From positions 8,196,885-8,260,884 of the forward strand of contig CM017565.1 of the NCBI GenBank assembly GCA_007844125.1: 64,000 nt of DNA, in the 5' to 3' direction. Position 1 is the stretch's first letter. Every line of letters begins with the position of its first letter. The notes under the pieces are model-generated. The model saw nothing but the letters and a program-made list of their open reading frames with translations. It was not told where the DNA came from and searched no databases. This document shows positions 1-13,213 of the stretch, in pieces. This DNA comes from Sinonovacula constricta (taxonomy: Eukaryota; Mollusca; Bivalvia; Cardiida; Solecurtidae). The translations under genes were made by a program, and so were the position numbers.

Positions 1-1100
1 GATATTCGGATAACTGTTATCGTTCCTAAGTATATCAGTTCAGTAGCTCGATTTGTATCTAGTGCAGACGATAATGGCCGCACGATAGGCGGTGAAGCAT
101 GGTGGTGTAATTTGACGGAAAATTTACTTTAAAACTGCGTGGAAGAATTAAATCTTTGAAATTTATCGGAAAATAAATAAACTGCTTCACAAAGAGGAGT
201 GATAATGAAGACAAAGATTTCCCGTTATCTACAGCCTCCCATACTGATCTTAGATCAAAAGTACCCCTTGTAATCTTTCGACGTAATTCTAGATTATTTT
301 ACATTGTCTGCCGAATTCAGAATCTTTGATTATGAGGAAGAGTGAAAGTTGCTTAGATTAAGTTTCCCTTGGTGTTATCGGCCATGACACAACCAACGCA
401 ATGCATCCTTTGAATCAGCTGATTGTATCTTGGCCTCTTTTGCTTGTTCCGCGAGATATAATTGCTGTGGGATTTGATTACGCCTATGAAATCGTTTATT
501 GAACAAGTTCCAAGGTGCAAATGCGGTGCTACATAAAACATGCTGCCCAATTGAGCAGACTAGTATAAGGTATCTTAAGATGCGAACGGCGGTGTTTATG
601 TCTATTTGTAAAGTAAAAGTTCTGAGATTTAAAACATGATATTTATTGATCTACGCCAAAGAATGCTTTTTGTTTGTTTTGCCGGGTTATAGTCTAGTTT
701 GATACTTGGCAACGTTTCACTCTGGAATGGCACCGTTTTTTCGGGCGATGGAATGTTTTGGATATTTGTAACTAATGCTTAAGAGAGTGAAAGTCAGATC
801 GTACATTGTTTAAAGCATTATTTCCAGCTGTGAATGTCAGAGAAGTCTTCACATCTGGTGTGAAAGTCAATGTCACGTCGGAGAACGTTCATATTTCATA
901 AATATCTAGATGCATAGTAAACCGATCTTTTATTTTAGAAATAACACCTTAACTCGGTCAAAAGAGAATATACGTAGTATAAACATTATGATTTGGTAAA
1001 TACAACAAATGTAAAGTTGTGTTTGAATTTGGCAGTTAAGGAATCAATCTTTAAGGAGACTTAGGTCAATGCTATATCAGATGCAGTACAATGGTCAAAG
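1..1100. other. No recognisable gene or repeat
   Basis: AT-rich sequence with only short, unsupported reading frames. I see no splice-bounded exon, repeat array or tRNA-like box here. Confidence 0.5.
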
Positions 1101-1114
1101 GTAACGAACCTATA

Positions 1115-1400
1115 CGCCGGACTTGATACCGCAATGGACTCGGACTGCAACGAGTGAGGCTTCGGGTTCAAACCCTGGGCTTGCTTATGCCAAAGTCATA
1201 AACGTGGAAGCGGTATAGTTCTCTACTTCCTTTCAAGCAAATACATGTATAAGGTTTGTTCCACGACTGGTCAGTCCAGGGTGGGTATAGTGTGACTGTA
1301 TGGGGTCGATGTCTCATGCCAGGAGGTGATGGCTTGCTATACACAATGTAGGCAGAACGTTAATCTGCTTCAAGTGAACTACGAATACTACTCCGTTTAA
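1115..1400 (+). repeat. tRNA-like / SINE relic
   Basis: A good pol III B-box-like motif, GGGTTCAAACCC, lies near 1163-1174, about 45 bases after a weak A-box-like stretch. It is followed by a moderately GC-rich block (1270-1345, containing GTATAGTGTGACTGTATGGG) that partly resembles the block at 12250-12275. This pattern suggests an old tRNA-derived SINE rather than a functional tRNA, because no cloverleaf closes around it. Confidence 0.35.
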
Positions 1401-1410
1401 CTGAACAAAT

Positions 1411-4400
1411 GTTAGGCTGGACGATTAATAACAATGAAACAAGTATTGCTCATTATTTTATAGTTCACGATCATTTACAGATAATGGCGCAGATCAAAAA
1501 ATGAAATTGTGTTGTATTTATTTAAGTTTAATTGGATAGATAATGAATTTTGATGTTGTTGTTTGTTTTTTTGTGAGTGTTTTTTTTTTTCTTTTTGTTG
1601 TTTTCAAATTGAACAAAGTGACATTTAAAACAAAACATGATATTTTTATCTATATTTCAGAAATTGAATTGTGTTGTGATATGTGAATATATCCTGGTCT
1701 TGCTTGTCTTACACTTAAATATCCTATGCTTATGCAAATGTTTCACATTCATGTTACCAATTCATTGACACAAGGGAATTACACTACAACCAACCAGTTC
1801 TCTTCCAACCAAAGGATCACGACTGTAGTAACGCTCTCCATCAATTTAATGTCTCTAGACAGATTATAATTAAAGACCATTGACATGCAGGCTCTATACG
1901 GGCCTCATTGCAAGGTAAAATGTCCCTTGATTTCAAAATGAACAAATAATAGTCATTGAGTTGCCTTCAATTATACAGAACGATATGACGAAAGTATGCT
2001 TTTCATTTACATTAAAGGTTCTTACGGTTCTATCTGTACACCCATGCACGGGGTACACTCTTGACACTAATCGAGCGCATCGAGGACAAGCTGTCACACT
2101 CGATTTGACTTATGGGCCTTGTGACACCTAGTGTTAATTTAAAGCTTTTGCGATCTCCCATACCAAGTGTCTGTCAAGTTTCACACTTGTGTCTTGTTGC
2201 AGAAACAACTTTTGCCCGGAGTCACTTATCAGCGCTTGACAGAGAGCAAACAAAATCAGAGTCCAAAACGAGTTAAATGTTACAATTATTGTTATGAAAC
2301 ATACACCAGCAAAAATTAAGTCTATCGCTAGCCCTCAAGTCCTTGTAGGTAAGAAAGTGCCAGTTTTTTATTGCATATTTCACCGTGTATTGGATAGAGG
2401 GTTAGTCCTGAACATGAAAATAATGACATGATAAATCTTTATGACAGGTGCCTAACAAGGAACGTGTAAGGGCAAATTAATATGAGTTATTTCATTACGA
2501 AGTCGCACCGTAAACTTGGTTTAAAATAAAATACTTTTAACTGCATACGCGCACGCAGAGAAAAAAAAAGAATCTCAGTAGAAGTTGAAATATACCAGAT
2601 ATCAGTCAAAAGATATTAAAAATAAACGACAAGACATGAAGTAAAACTGCACTACAGTATTTGTCAAACAATGGCATTTGCAAGCGAACTGTTAATGAGT
2701 TCATAGGCAAACTAAGACTGACAGCGTCATTAAATAAAAGAAAAGATCACCAACAAACATCGCATCTTCTTACACAAGACCTAATGGACGTGCTGTAATC
2801 TGTTGTAGTGTTGATAATAAATATCGGCATGCTTAGATTTTACGAAAAAGACAAATGGCGTAATCGATTAAGAGTTCATAATAGTGCATATGACCGCACA
2901 ACTAGTTATTTTATATTTAATATCATGTGTAACAGCAGTCTTTATTGATCACAAATATATGTCTATCAGTAATTAAATGGAAAGTTTTATGAGGATAGCA
3001 AAATAATTTACCGTCACCATTAAAAAGTGATTTCATAGAAGATATTCATGATTGCATTTTACTATTATTACACAAGTATTCCTTGTTGGCATGCCAGGGT
3101 AGAAGCTAGGCACAGGTGAAACAGGTGGGGAAAAAAACACATTCACTAAGCTTCGAAACTAATGAGGGCCGGGGCCACTGACGATTTATGCTAGGGTAAT
3201 TTTAAACAATGTGTATGTATTACTATTCATATCATGCATCCTACTAGTAGTAAACTGCTTCCATTTTACATGCAATCATAAAAGACAGAGTGTAAATAAA
3301 ATTGATATTTTCAAACAAGCAATTTACATGACTGGTTCAATATTGTGTCGATGTTGGTAAAAGGTGAATACCTCCCTTGTCTTCGACATTCTAATAGAGC
3401 CAGATTGAAAATGAATAATTTCTTTTTGGTTTTCAAGATGCAAAACAATCGTAAGAATCTTCAGAATCATTAATTATAGAGCTGATTATGTTCGTCGAAG
3501 TCGATTGAGAGCTATCTGATTCTTCAAGAGCAATCTTATTCATCTGATATCCAACTCTAAGTTGATAGCTACTGGAGGGCATCATGTTGAGATTTATCAT
3601 ACACACAGGTTAGTCGAAACAAAAACGGCTGTTAGTTTATGATTTCTCTGATTAGAAGAGTCTGATAGTACAATCGAACGTTTTATTTCAAGATTAAACT
3701 TGTTTTAAGTGACAGATACGAATCTATGGCAGGTGTCTGTGCTACTGCTAGCTTTACTTTATAGTAAGCTAGAATAAGGCCATAGCTTCGCTACTGGGAC
3801 AAAAAATAACAGTGGTATTCTCCGGTGTGTTAAAAGGTGATCATTATAAATTAACCTGGAGAAGATATATTATTCAGAGGATTAGTGTATCAGGGTAATG
3901 TCTTCTAAAGTTCAGAGAGATAAAACCCAGCAGGCTGAAGGGCCAGTTGTTTTGTAGCCCAGTTAATCCCAGGCACTATCAGCCACGGCTAATCAACGGG
4001 CAGGGCTACATCCGACCCACACTTTGAAGCAAATTTAAGGGATATACTCAAGTCAGCTTTTATTTCACATAATCCCTCAAAAGTAAACAAATAAGGGATA
4101 AAGCATGTTTAATTTTCATTCGATCTGCTAAATCAGAGGGACTTCTTATAAAAGATAAACTCTTCAGTTTTTATTATATATTTAAAGGATGAATATGGTC
4201 TAACTTACTTTTACAAATTAGAGAAGTCTTCTTTTTGGTTATGTTTCTTGAAACATATTACGGAGAAACGGGGCTTTCATTGATGAAAACACATCACACT
4301 TTTTAACAGTTGAGCTAAAAGTTGTACATCTAATTAAATTTATACAAAAATGATATCAACGTAAATGTTATGTAGTGTTGCCATTTATTTGATCGTAAAA

Positions 4401-5635
4401 GACACCTTTTTGGAATTACGGTTAGTGAATGACAGTGAAAGTCACAAAATTATGTCGCACGTAAATGCTACTAAACCAACCATAGAATTTTAACATAAAA
4501 TGATCAAACACTTGAAGAAAATTAACTGACAAAAATGATGCATTTTCATAATATACATTGAAATATATCCTGTAAATAGGTATTGGCATCAAGTCAACCA
4601 TTAACGGGCTCTTGAACGCCGTGCACTTGTTTCCTATCATGTGTATGAAAAGAGAACAATGTACATAACATCATGAGAACGTAATACGGTTACAAATCCT
4701 TTATAATAGGCAGCAAAAATCTATTGAAATAACCGCCATTTAAAAATAATGATTGTGAAAAAAGCATAAAGATATGCGTTCCTAAAATACAACAGTACTG
4801 CTAGAAGATCTGGCCCAAGTCAGATAACTTATGTCATATCTGATAATTGGACGACTTTGTCTCTTTTTATCTTTTTATGCTCCGATTCCCGTGTTCTTTC
4901 CACATCAAAGGGTTCCAAGCCGTCAAGCAGAATTCACGCTGTACCCTTGTCATACCACTGTCAAGTGTGGTAGAGAGAAACTAACGTACATCCTTTACTT
5001 CAAATCAGCTAGATTTGTTTCTAAGCCATACTTAACGTAAAGTTTCGTCCTTATAACTACAACTTTAGTGGAACAAAGAGTTTAATGAATACTTAATGGA
5101 TAGACAGCTCAGAACCTGATCAAACAACTCCCTCGTGTGTAACTGGCTATAAGTTAATACAGCGTACACAGAGACACACACAATTATGTTCGTCAAACTG
5201 TTAATTACACGCCGAACCATTTTTTTTTCTGAACTAGCTCAAAGACCAAAGGTGATCTGACATCAGACATGAATAGAACGACACAAATACAGTGGTACAG
5301 TGCTCGGCCCATCATTTGTTACGACTATATAGGTAAGGCCTACAAACTTAATTGTAATGAAGTTAATGGGGACGCAGGAGTAATGTCTACGTTTGCTTCA
5401 GTTGGAACAGAGCGTATTAATGTGTTGGTGATGGCTTCAGTTATATTCAAAGTAATTCTATTTGGAGGTAGTTGGAAAATGCCAGTATGCATTTAAATTT
5501 GTAAACTAAAATGCTTACTTTTTGTATATACACGCTGATATTTGAACTTTGTTTTTTACTTGCCTTGCCTTGTGTATGCTACCCTGGGCACGAGGTGTGC
5601 ATCTGGTACAATAGGTAAACAAGCTCTTCTGTCAC
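1411..5635. other. Gene-free stretch, nothing firm
   Basis: AT-rich DNA with short homopolymer runs and short ORFs lacking splice-site support or domain-like composition. The block at 2040-2240 is richer in GC but gives no convincing exon. No array or TIR pair was seen. Confidence 0.45.
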
Positions 5636-5673
5636 AACCACCACAACCACCACCACCGCCACAACTACTACTT

Positions 5674-5713
<40 letters not shown>

Positions 5714-5893
5714 AAATACTTCTACTATTATTCCTACTACTACTACTACTATTATTAGTATATTTATTATAATTACTTTTACTACTACTGCTACTACTGC
5801 TACTACTTCTACTACTATTACTACTACTGCTACTACTTCTACTACTACTGTTACTATTGCTACTATTACTACTACTACTACTACAACTACCAG

Positions 5894-5959
<66 letters not shown>

Positions 5960-6088
5960 AACTACTACTACTACTACTACTACAACTACTACTGCTACTA
6001 CTTCTACTACTATTACTACTACTGCTACTACTTCTACTACTACTGTTACTATTGCTACTATTACTACTACTACTACTACAACTACCAG

Positions 6089-6178
<90 letters not shown>

Positions 6179-6357
6179 AAATACTTCTACTATTATTCCT
6201 ACTACTACTACTACTATTATTAGTATATTTATTATAATTACTTTTACTACTACTGCTCTACTGCTACTACTTCTACTACTATTACTACTACTGCTACTAC
6301 TTCTACTACTACTGTTACTATTGCTACTATTACTACTACTACTACTACAACTACCAG

Positions 6358-6417
<60 letters not shown>

Positions 6418-6560
6418 AACTACTACTACTACTACTACTACAACTACTACTGCTACTGTTACTACTACATCTACTGTTACAACAACATCAACTTCTACTA
6501 CAGCTACTACTGCTACTGGTATTAGTATTATAACTACTACTACCACCAGTATTACTTCTT

Positions 6561-6645
<85 letters not shown>

Positions 6646-6667
6646 TACTACTTGCTACTACTACTAC
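5636..6667. repeat. Compound (CTA)n trinucleotide array
   Basis: About 1 kb of (CTA/ACT)n with point interruptions. It is not uniform. A long interrupted segment (ACTGCTACTACTTCTACTAC, then GTTACTATTGCTACTATT, then ACAACTACCAGT) recurs near 5780-5895, 5995-6095 and 6255-6360. A second block (AATACTTCTACTATTATTCC through TTATAATTACTTTT) recurs at about 5715 and 6180. This shows segmental duplication of 200-500 bp units on top of slippage. The poly-Leu and poly-Val frames it opens are artefacts of the trinucleotide period. Confidence 0.95.
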
Positions 6668-8286
6668 ATTCCTTTCATTTTTTCAATTTTAATATGACTC
6701 TCAAAGATTTTATATCTTAAATACGTATATGTCGATGTGACAAATCTCGGTTGTTATAAATTTGAATATTTTATGAAATAATGTTTTATTCACCATGCTA
6801 CCAATAATTAATTATTCCAGTCTGTCGGCTGACAACTCACCAGACATAGGAATATATGTATCCGTATCCCATCTTGGGACCACATCACGCCTTCCTCTCC
6901 ACAACCAATTGTATATATCCAGAGCAACTCCACAATCCGAATCACGAATTGTTTTACAACATTTTCATCCTCACAGCACGTCCCAATCTAATTGCTAATC
7001 AATCCAATTTGATAAACACTTTTAACAATCTTTATAAAGAACTAATTGAATGCATTAGATACGCACATTTTCTGTTTGTAAACTTTCCATCCCACTTTGA
7101 AACATACAAAAACTGTTCGATACTTTTATCTATAGCTTTGTGAAAAGAAATCGCAAATAAAGACCGTGATTTGTTCTTATTTACGTCAAATATTACTTCA
7201 ATGTCTATACTTAATTAAGGACATGTAGACTCGAACCCAAGCCCACCTGACGCTCGCTCACTCTTCCCAGACACAAGGCAGTAAAGACCCCTTACATTCA
7301 CCCTCCTTCCGCCTGTGTGAGACCAGCGCGTGCTCTACCTGCAAGTCAGTAGCTCTCCCTCTCCCAACGTGTCGGCTCGCCTTCCTTCACTTGACTCGGC
7401 CCGCCACTCTCTCGTAATCCCAACTCCCCCACTCGCGACAGTAACTGCGGATAAAACGAATTTTGATACACTTTAAATACGGGCCAAATACAGTACCTAG
7501 TCATAACACGGACTCACTTGTTAAACATTAAGGTCTCAATGACATTAATGGGACTCTTCACGTGACCTGTTTTTATTTCAATACCTTGAAATGTAATAAC
7601 TCGTAAGAATTGTTGTAAAGTTTTTTAAAAGCATTCTACAATTAAACTTACAACAAAATGATCACGTTTTGTGATTGGGTATTAATCGAAACACATTCTT
7701 GATGGTTTGCTGTGACTAATCATTTTGTTGATGTTTTTTATTGCACACAGTAGTGTTCGCCATGCTACATGTACACACAGACTACAAAGGTACATGCAAT
7801 AATAAATGTGTATCAGAAAACAATCTAATGTGCCTTGTGCGCTGTACTTAAACAAGGTAGCGTTTTCTTGTAATGTTGAAATGACAATGTTATTATTTAC
7901 TTTTCCTCATTGTATTAATTCATAAATTCACATTAGTTCCTTTTACTCTCATTAATATTCTACTGTAAACTTGTCTCAGTACTTTCATGTATTTGAATTG
8001 ATTGGCACTTATTTAACTACATATATTAATATGATGTTAACGAGTACATTGACAAGACTTTTATTTCAATTGTTTCATAAGTTGGCGCTTAACACTGCAT
8101 TATAAACAGACAACCCGGACCTTAACTACACTGGACAATTTATTTTCAACTATCCAAACCAACAAAACATAACTGCGGCACTTAAATAAAATTGAAATAA
8201 TACCAATTGCATGTTCCTATTTATCATCCACAAACCAGTCCTTCATATTTCAAGCTTACAACGTGGGCAGGATCCGCGCAATGTGC
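6668..8286. other. Mostly unannotated; C-rich tRNA-like block inside
   Basis: A 95-codon frame at 6856-7143 (+) has no start context, splice support or recognisable domain, and I do not call it a gene. At 7210-7440 the base composition shifts to C-rich, and GACTCGAACCC (7228-7238) is the reverse complement of a pol III B box, so a minus-strand SINE relic is possible. Around 7655-7730 an imperfect inverted repeat (AACAAAATGATCAC against its complement GTGACTAATCATTTTGTTG) may be an old foldback. Confidence 0.35.
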
Positions 8287-9462
8287 ATATTTATTACATT
8301 ATGCTATGTTATGCCACGTTACATTATGCTATGTTATGACACGTTCTATTACGCTATGTTATGACACGTTCTATTATGCTATATTATGCCATGTTTCATT
8401 ATGCTATGTTATGCCACGTTACATTATGCTATGTTATGACACGTTCTATTATGCTATATTATTCCATGTTTCATTATGCTATGTTATGCCATGTTCCATT
8501 ATGCTATGTTATGACACGTTCTATTATGCTATATTATGCCATGTCTCATTATGCTATGTTATGCCATGTTCTATTATGCTATGTTATGACACGTTCTATT
8601 ATGCTATGTTATGCCAGGTGCCATTATGCTATATTATGCCATGTTCCATTATGCTATGTTATTCCATGTTCCATTATGCTATGTTATGACACGTTCTATT
8701 ATGCTATGTTATGCCAGGTGCCATTATGCTATATTATGCCATGTTCCATTATGCTATGTTATGCCATGTTCCATTATGCTATGTTATGACACGTTCTATT
8801 ATGCTATGTTATGCCAGGTGCCATTATGCTATGTTATGCCATGTTCCATTATGCTATGTTATGTCACGTTCTATTATGCTTTGTTATGCTACGTTACATT
8901 ATGCATTGTTATGGTATGTTACATTATGCTATATTATGCTGCACTTTATTGTTGTATTCTAGATTTTGTAATGTTTTGTTACGTATAATTATGTTAAATT
9001 ACGTTGTATTACGTTTTGAAACGTTATGAGATGTTACTTTATGTTATATTATGCTTTGTTATGCTATATAATGCTATGTTATGTAACGTTATGCTTTGTT
9101 TGTTAGTTTACAATATGACATGTAATATGATATGCAATATGATATACAATATGATATCCCATTTCATGTTTTTCAGTGCTATGCTATACTATGTCATGCT
9201 ATCCAACACTATGTTGTGCTATGATATAAAGTATTATGCTATGCTATACTATGTCATGCTATCCAACACTATGTTGTGCTATGATATAAAAGTATTATGA
9301 TATGTTATACTGTGTCATGAAATGATATACTGTCATGCTATAATATGTCATGTGTTGATATACTATGGCATGCTATGGTGTACTTTGCCATGCTATGTTA
9401 TACTATGTCCTAATATGAGATGGTATACTGCACAACACTATATTCCGTACGCCACACCATGG
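8287..9462. repeat. 25-bp satellite (ATTATGCTATGTTATG type)
   Basis: Units of 25 bp built on ATTATGCTATGTTATG plus a variable 9-base tail (ACACGTTCT, CCATGTTCC, CCAGGTGCC). From about 8600 to 8890 four variants repeat as a 100-bp higher-order unit, with the CCAGGTGCC variant at about 8613, 8713 and 8813. To the right of 8930 the array decays into ATGCTAT-like 10-mers and includes a near-perfect 60-bp duplication at 9180-9300. Short ORFs in it are artefacts of the period. Confidence 0.93.
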
Positions 9463-9641
9463 CATGCGTTTTTGTTGTTTTTTAAATACACCACAGCGAT
9501 CGATTATGATCTCCGTATATATTCGTGGAGGAAGACTCAACACAAATCTTTGGGTAGAACCACCGGCGCGCTGCACGTTAAGTCCTTCACTCAGAACGTG
9601 ACTCAACCCACACGAGGAGGGAGGCTAAGCAGTTAGAGGAG
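9463..9641 (-). mobile_element. tRNA-derived SINE, copy 1, inserted in satellite
   Basis: Read on the minus strand, it starts near 9641 with a tRNA-like head (GTGGGTTGAGTC as a degraded B box). It passes through a central block GCCGGTGGTTCTACCC and ends in an A-rich tail, seen on the plus strand as the T-rich 9469-9486. The 25-bp satellite resumes to the right at about 9642, so the SINE interrupts the array. It shares its order of parts with the copies at 10408 and 12409. I saw no clear target-site duplication. Confidence 0.65.
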
Positions 9642-9745
9642 TACAATGCTGTGTTGTGAAATGTTGTGTTATGCAATGCTGTGTTATTTTTTACTATGCA
9701 ATACTTTGTCCGGCTATACTATGCTATCTCATATCGTATGTAATG
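9642..9745. repeat. Resumed, degenerate 25-bp satellite
   Basis: ATGCTGTGTTGTGAAATGTTGTGTTATG-like sequence (written here only as its general pattern) continues the decayed satellite that stops at the SINE. It fades out by about 9745. Confidence 0.6.
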
Positions 9746-10407
9746 TTTTTTTAAATAAAAAATATTCATATAATTGACACAGATCCTTTGAGACAACATC
9801 ACGATTTCTGAAATATTCAAAGATCTAAACATGAAATAATGCTGCATTACACTCAAAAAAGCATGATTACACGTAGCATACTACTTGATTCCAAATGATT
9901 ACAAATGATAAGATAAAACCATTTGAAACTATCAAAATTCTTACAAGTTAACGTAATGACCTCTATAAGTATACTATTACTCCTCTGCTGCACGGAAGGT
10001 ATACTTTACAACCTAGAAAACACGAAGAAAACCACACATTAAGACCGATGAATACTATCATATCGCTGGTATCACAGTTGGTTATAGGAATCTAAAAGTC
10101 TACTTAGAACAGTTTAAAAGCTTGTACTCTTTATTAACATTGTGGAGATATGTCACTCGTCTCATAACGTTACTGGAGTTTACTCTAGGTTTACTATGTA
10201 AAAATAAGGCTTACCTGTAGGATTAATTGATGAAACGATTCTTTTCTAAAATCGGCCGTTAAAAACAATGACATGCTGATTGCTAATTAGGCTAAAGCAA
10301 CTATACAGATACGGATCCACCAGTTTCCACTGTAAGCTGTTTGGTCACGATCTGAAATGTTTGCTACACTGTCTCTAGAAGAGCAGTATGTCTTGTTACT
10401 TTGTAGG
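9746..10407. other. Nothing recognised
   Basis: AT-rich DNA with no ORF, TIR or array that I can support. Confidence 0.45.
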
Positions 10408-10600
10408 TTTTGTTCTTTTTTTAAATAATTCACACCGACACAATTATGGACATCATAATGGCGTCAAGTTATTTGCGGGAGAAAGACCCCTGAGAGATGT
10501 TTTGGTAAAACAATCGGCGCACCACATGTCAGTCTGATGACAAGTACATGACCGAGACTCGAACCCACGTGGAGAGGCTGAGCAGTCCGCGGAGTTACAA
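10408..10600 (-). mobile_element. tRNA-derived SINE, copy 2
   Basis: Same minus-strand layout as the 9463 copy. A tRNA-like head holds a clean B box (GGGTTCGAGTCTC at about 10555-10567 on the complement). A middle follows whose plus strand reads AATCGGCGCACCAC, then GGGTCTTTCTCCCGC on the complement. The A-rich tail appears as plus-strand T-rich 10408-10424. It is the best-preserved head of the three. Confidence 0.65.
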
Positions 10601-10898
10601 GTCAGTCTGTAAGCATTTAATCTATATTTAGTTGTAATTCAGAAGTAAAATTTTGTACTTATTATTATCAAAACTATCTTGATAACGGCCAAGTATTTCT
10701 GCTTTATTAACATTTTGATTAAACTACAATTAACAAAGCCTTTCTTAACTCAAGAGAATCAAACACTCAACCAATGAATGAAAAACAACAACACCTAAAC
10801 ATAAAAGAAGACACAAACGTACGCACACAAATCAATTTAAATCATACAAAACCATATTAACAAAATGACATTAAGACTATAGGGCCTCACATCTTAAA

Positions 10899-11389
10899 GG
10901 TGGTATCCGACAGTTTAGACCAAAATTACTTTTCTCAAATAGCCAAATAAGTAATTGCTGTATAAAAGAGTTGTTCAAAATGCTGCTCATTGATGTCCTA
11001 GATCTGTGTGAACAGTCAAGCATAAATCACCACTCGTCATTGCAAACAGGTTTTTTCCTATTAGAGCCACGCTGCAGAGATAGCTAGTTTTTAAACCTAG
11101 AAAACAACGTGACCGCTTACTTTTGAGATCACGTTATATAGTCATCCGGATAATCCGCTCTGACGTCGATATCTATTTTCAGCCGAGACCACTTTCGAGC
11201 TTTTCATACAGTTGGAAAGAATACAGATTGTTTTCGCAATTAGTCCTGTCTAAAAAATCAGTAAGTGCTCAAAATCGTATCTATTAAGACTAAAGTATGG
11301 GTTTATACACACATTATGTCCAAATTTCCCAGAGCAGTGGCTCGATTTTGCTATTTGTATTTGATATAGGCAAACTGTCGGATACCACC
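10899..11389. mobile_element. 491-bp TIR element (non-autonomous DNA transposon), copy 1
   Basis: Perfect 18-bp terminal inverted repeats, GGTGGTATCCGACAGTTT at 10899-10916 and its reverse complement at 11372-11389, are flanked on both sides by TTAAA (10894-10898 and 11390-11394). The target duplication is therefore TTAAA, or TTAA with one extra A. A TTAA target is the piggyBac signature, but no transposase is encoded, so the superfamily is inference. A short frame inside (11250-11504, minus) crosses the element boundary and is not a gene. The interior is homologous to 28440-28938. Confidence 0.85.
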
Positions 11390-11394
11390 TTAAA

Positions 11395-12236
11395 CATATT
11401 CTCAGGTATGTCTTGTATGTACTGGACCTCTGTCCATTAAAATACGCACGTGTCCTTTTCACTTTGTTAAAATCTAACAGACATACGTAAAGAACACGCA
11501 ACATATGTAAACATCAGCGTACTAAAACACGAATGTATACAAGTCAACATTATGTTAGGAACAAAAAACCTTGTGCTAGACAACCTTTGCTGTAGTTGTT
11601 GTTGTTGTCCATGTTGTCATTGTTATTTTTGTCGCCGTTGTTGTAATGTCAATCTAAATGGTGAAATACCGAGGACAAATGCACAGCTATGTTGTCAATA
11701 AATTCTTCAAGGACAGATCATTGGCCGTTGTTATTAAGGTGAAGCAACAATCAACGACCTTAAATCGATCTTTGTCTAAAAATCTCGAAGTGTGAGAGCG
11801 TCTCAAACACGAGCTATATACAGTTGTTACTTCCAATATCACCAACTCGGTTCTACTATTAATTAATAAAGTAAATCTGACTTGACTGAAGCGTAAAAAT
11901 GAGCTATACGGGAGAACTATGTCCCTAGCTGTCCTCATTAGCTATGTGCTGCTGTGTGGTCATCACGGAGTGTAACGACCATTTAAACTATAAATCAGCA
12001 TGTTGATCTATTCACTACTAGCCTGCTAAGAGCAAGTTCATCATTCTACGTAACAACGTCCCAATCTGTCAGCTTCCGCAGGTACTTAACTGATCTAGAT
12101 CTGCACTACCTGATGCTTGGTATGTAACAGTATATATTTTTACCTTTGCTGATATCAATAAAATTGTTTATTTCTACAAACATATAAACGAACATAGTCA
12201 GCATAGAAACAAGCTATCTAAGTATAGTTGTGGGCA
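11395..12236. other. Nothing firm
   Basis: Holds a short GTT-rich stretch at about 11588-11645. The 83-codon minus-strand frame (11687-11938) lacks any supporting feature. Confidence 0.4.
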
Positions 12237-12305
12237 TTACGCCTGACTCGTCGGTGTCAGTATAATGGACCGGCCGGGTTCAGTCCCTGGGCACCTCATA
12301 AGTGC
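12237..12305 (+). repeat. SINE-like relic
   Basis: CTGACTCGTCGGTGTCAGTATAATGGACCGG-type sequence is followed by GGGTTCAGTCCC, a B-box-like motif at about 12279-12290. The GTCAGTATAATG block resembles the GTATAGTGTGACTG block near 1285. A degraded tRNA-derived repeat is the simplest reading. Confidence 0.4.
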
Positions 12306-12408
12306 CCCTGTGCTATAATGATAGAAATAGTCGCTGCGCAGTATTGGCAAAAATGCCGGCGAATCCCAATCCCAATCCCTAAGCATAGTTGTCTCCCTTC
12401 CTAACAGA

Positions 12409-12640
12409 TTTTTTTGTTTTGTCATTTCTCACCGATAAGATATGGTCATATCAATTGGCGATTTCCACTATTATTTATGTAGGAAGTCTTTGTAAATATG
12501 ACTATGTAGAACCACCGGTGCAACACAGGTCAGCTGAAAGACCTCCTTTAACATGAAAGTTCTCGCCCAGATCGGGACTCGAACCCACCTGGTGGGAGTC
12601 TGAGGAGTGACACGCACCTGACCACGGGCCCACTCTTTAA
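12409..12640 (-). mobile_element. tRNA-derived SINE, copy 3
   Basis: On the minus strand it begins near 12640 with GTGGTCAGGTGCG as an A-box-like stretch. A perfect B box (GGTTCGAGTCC) follows, then GCACCGGTGGTTCTAC, a longer spacer and an A-rich tail (plus-strand T-rich 12409-12422). It has the clearest pol III promoter pair of the family. Head, central block and tail are in the same order as in copies 1 and 2. The left part is more diverged, possibly a different subfamily. Confidence 0.65.
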
Positions 12641-13104
12641 GCAGAATAGATATACTCATAAGAAATATAATGACGTGACCTTAACGTTTACCGTTAATCC
12701 CTAAACCTGCTCAATATGCACCATTTCGTAAAACAGCGAAATAGACCAACCGTTTTCTTTTGTTTATTTACCATGCCCTTGAAGAACTGAAAGCCCTAAT
12801 GACTGGAAATTAAAATATTTACTGATGTTTAAGAGGAAGCAGGTTGATGGACAATGTCTTCATACCAGACCCAGGAATTAGTGCCTGTTTTGAGGTGTTA
12901 CTGGACTATTTAAAATCCCTGGCATCCTCTGATCCGTGTATTCAGTCATTCAGATTGATGGTCAGTGATATAGAAGTTATATTACTGATATGTTCAAACA
13001 ATTAAATATGGAATAACAGACAGTAAACAGTAAATTTACTTGCGTAAGTGTGTGTCTTAATAGACGAACCAAAGAAATATAACAATTAGGAAATATTTTG
13101 AAAT

Positions 13105-13135
13105 GGAATAATAATAGTAATAGTAATAATAAAAA

Positions 13136-13213
<78 letters not shown>
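13105..13213. repeat. (TAA)n microsatellite
   Basis: An uninterrupted AATAAT run from about 13140 to 13213, preceded by interrupted TAATAG/TAAAAA variants. The poly-Leu and poly-Ile frames on the complement are artefacts. Confidence 0.95.

Noticed and set aside
5542..6546. Poly-Leu, poly-Val ORFs
   Set aside because: Direct consequence of the (CTA)n trinucleotide array.
6856..7143. 95-codon ORF as a gene
   Set aside because: No domain, no start context and no splice sites; composition matches the AT-rich surroundings.
8207..9300. Overlapping Cys/Tyr/Met-rich ORFs
   Set aside because: Satellite-driven frames in a 25-bp array, with frame changes at each variant.
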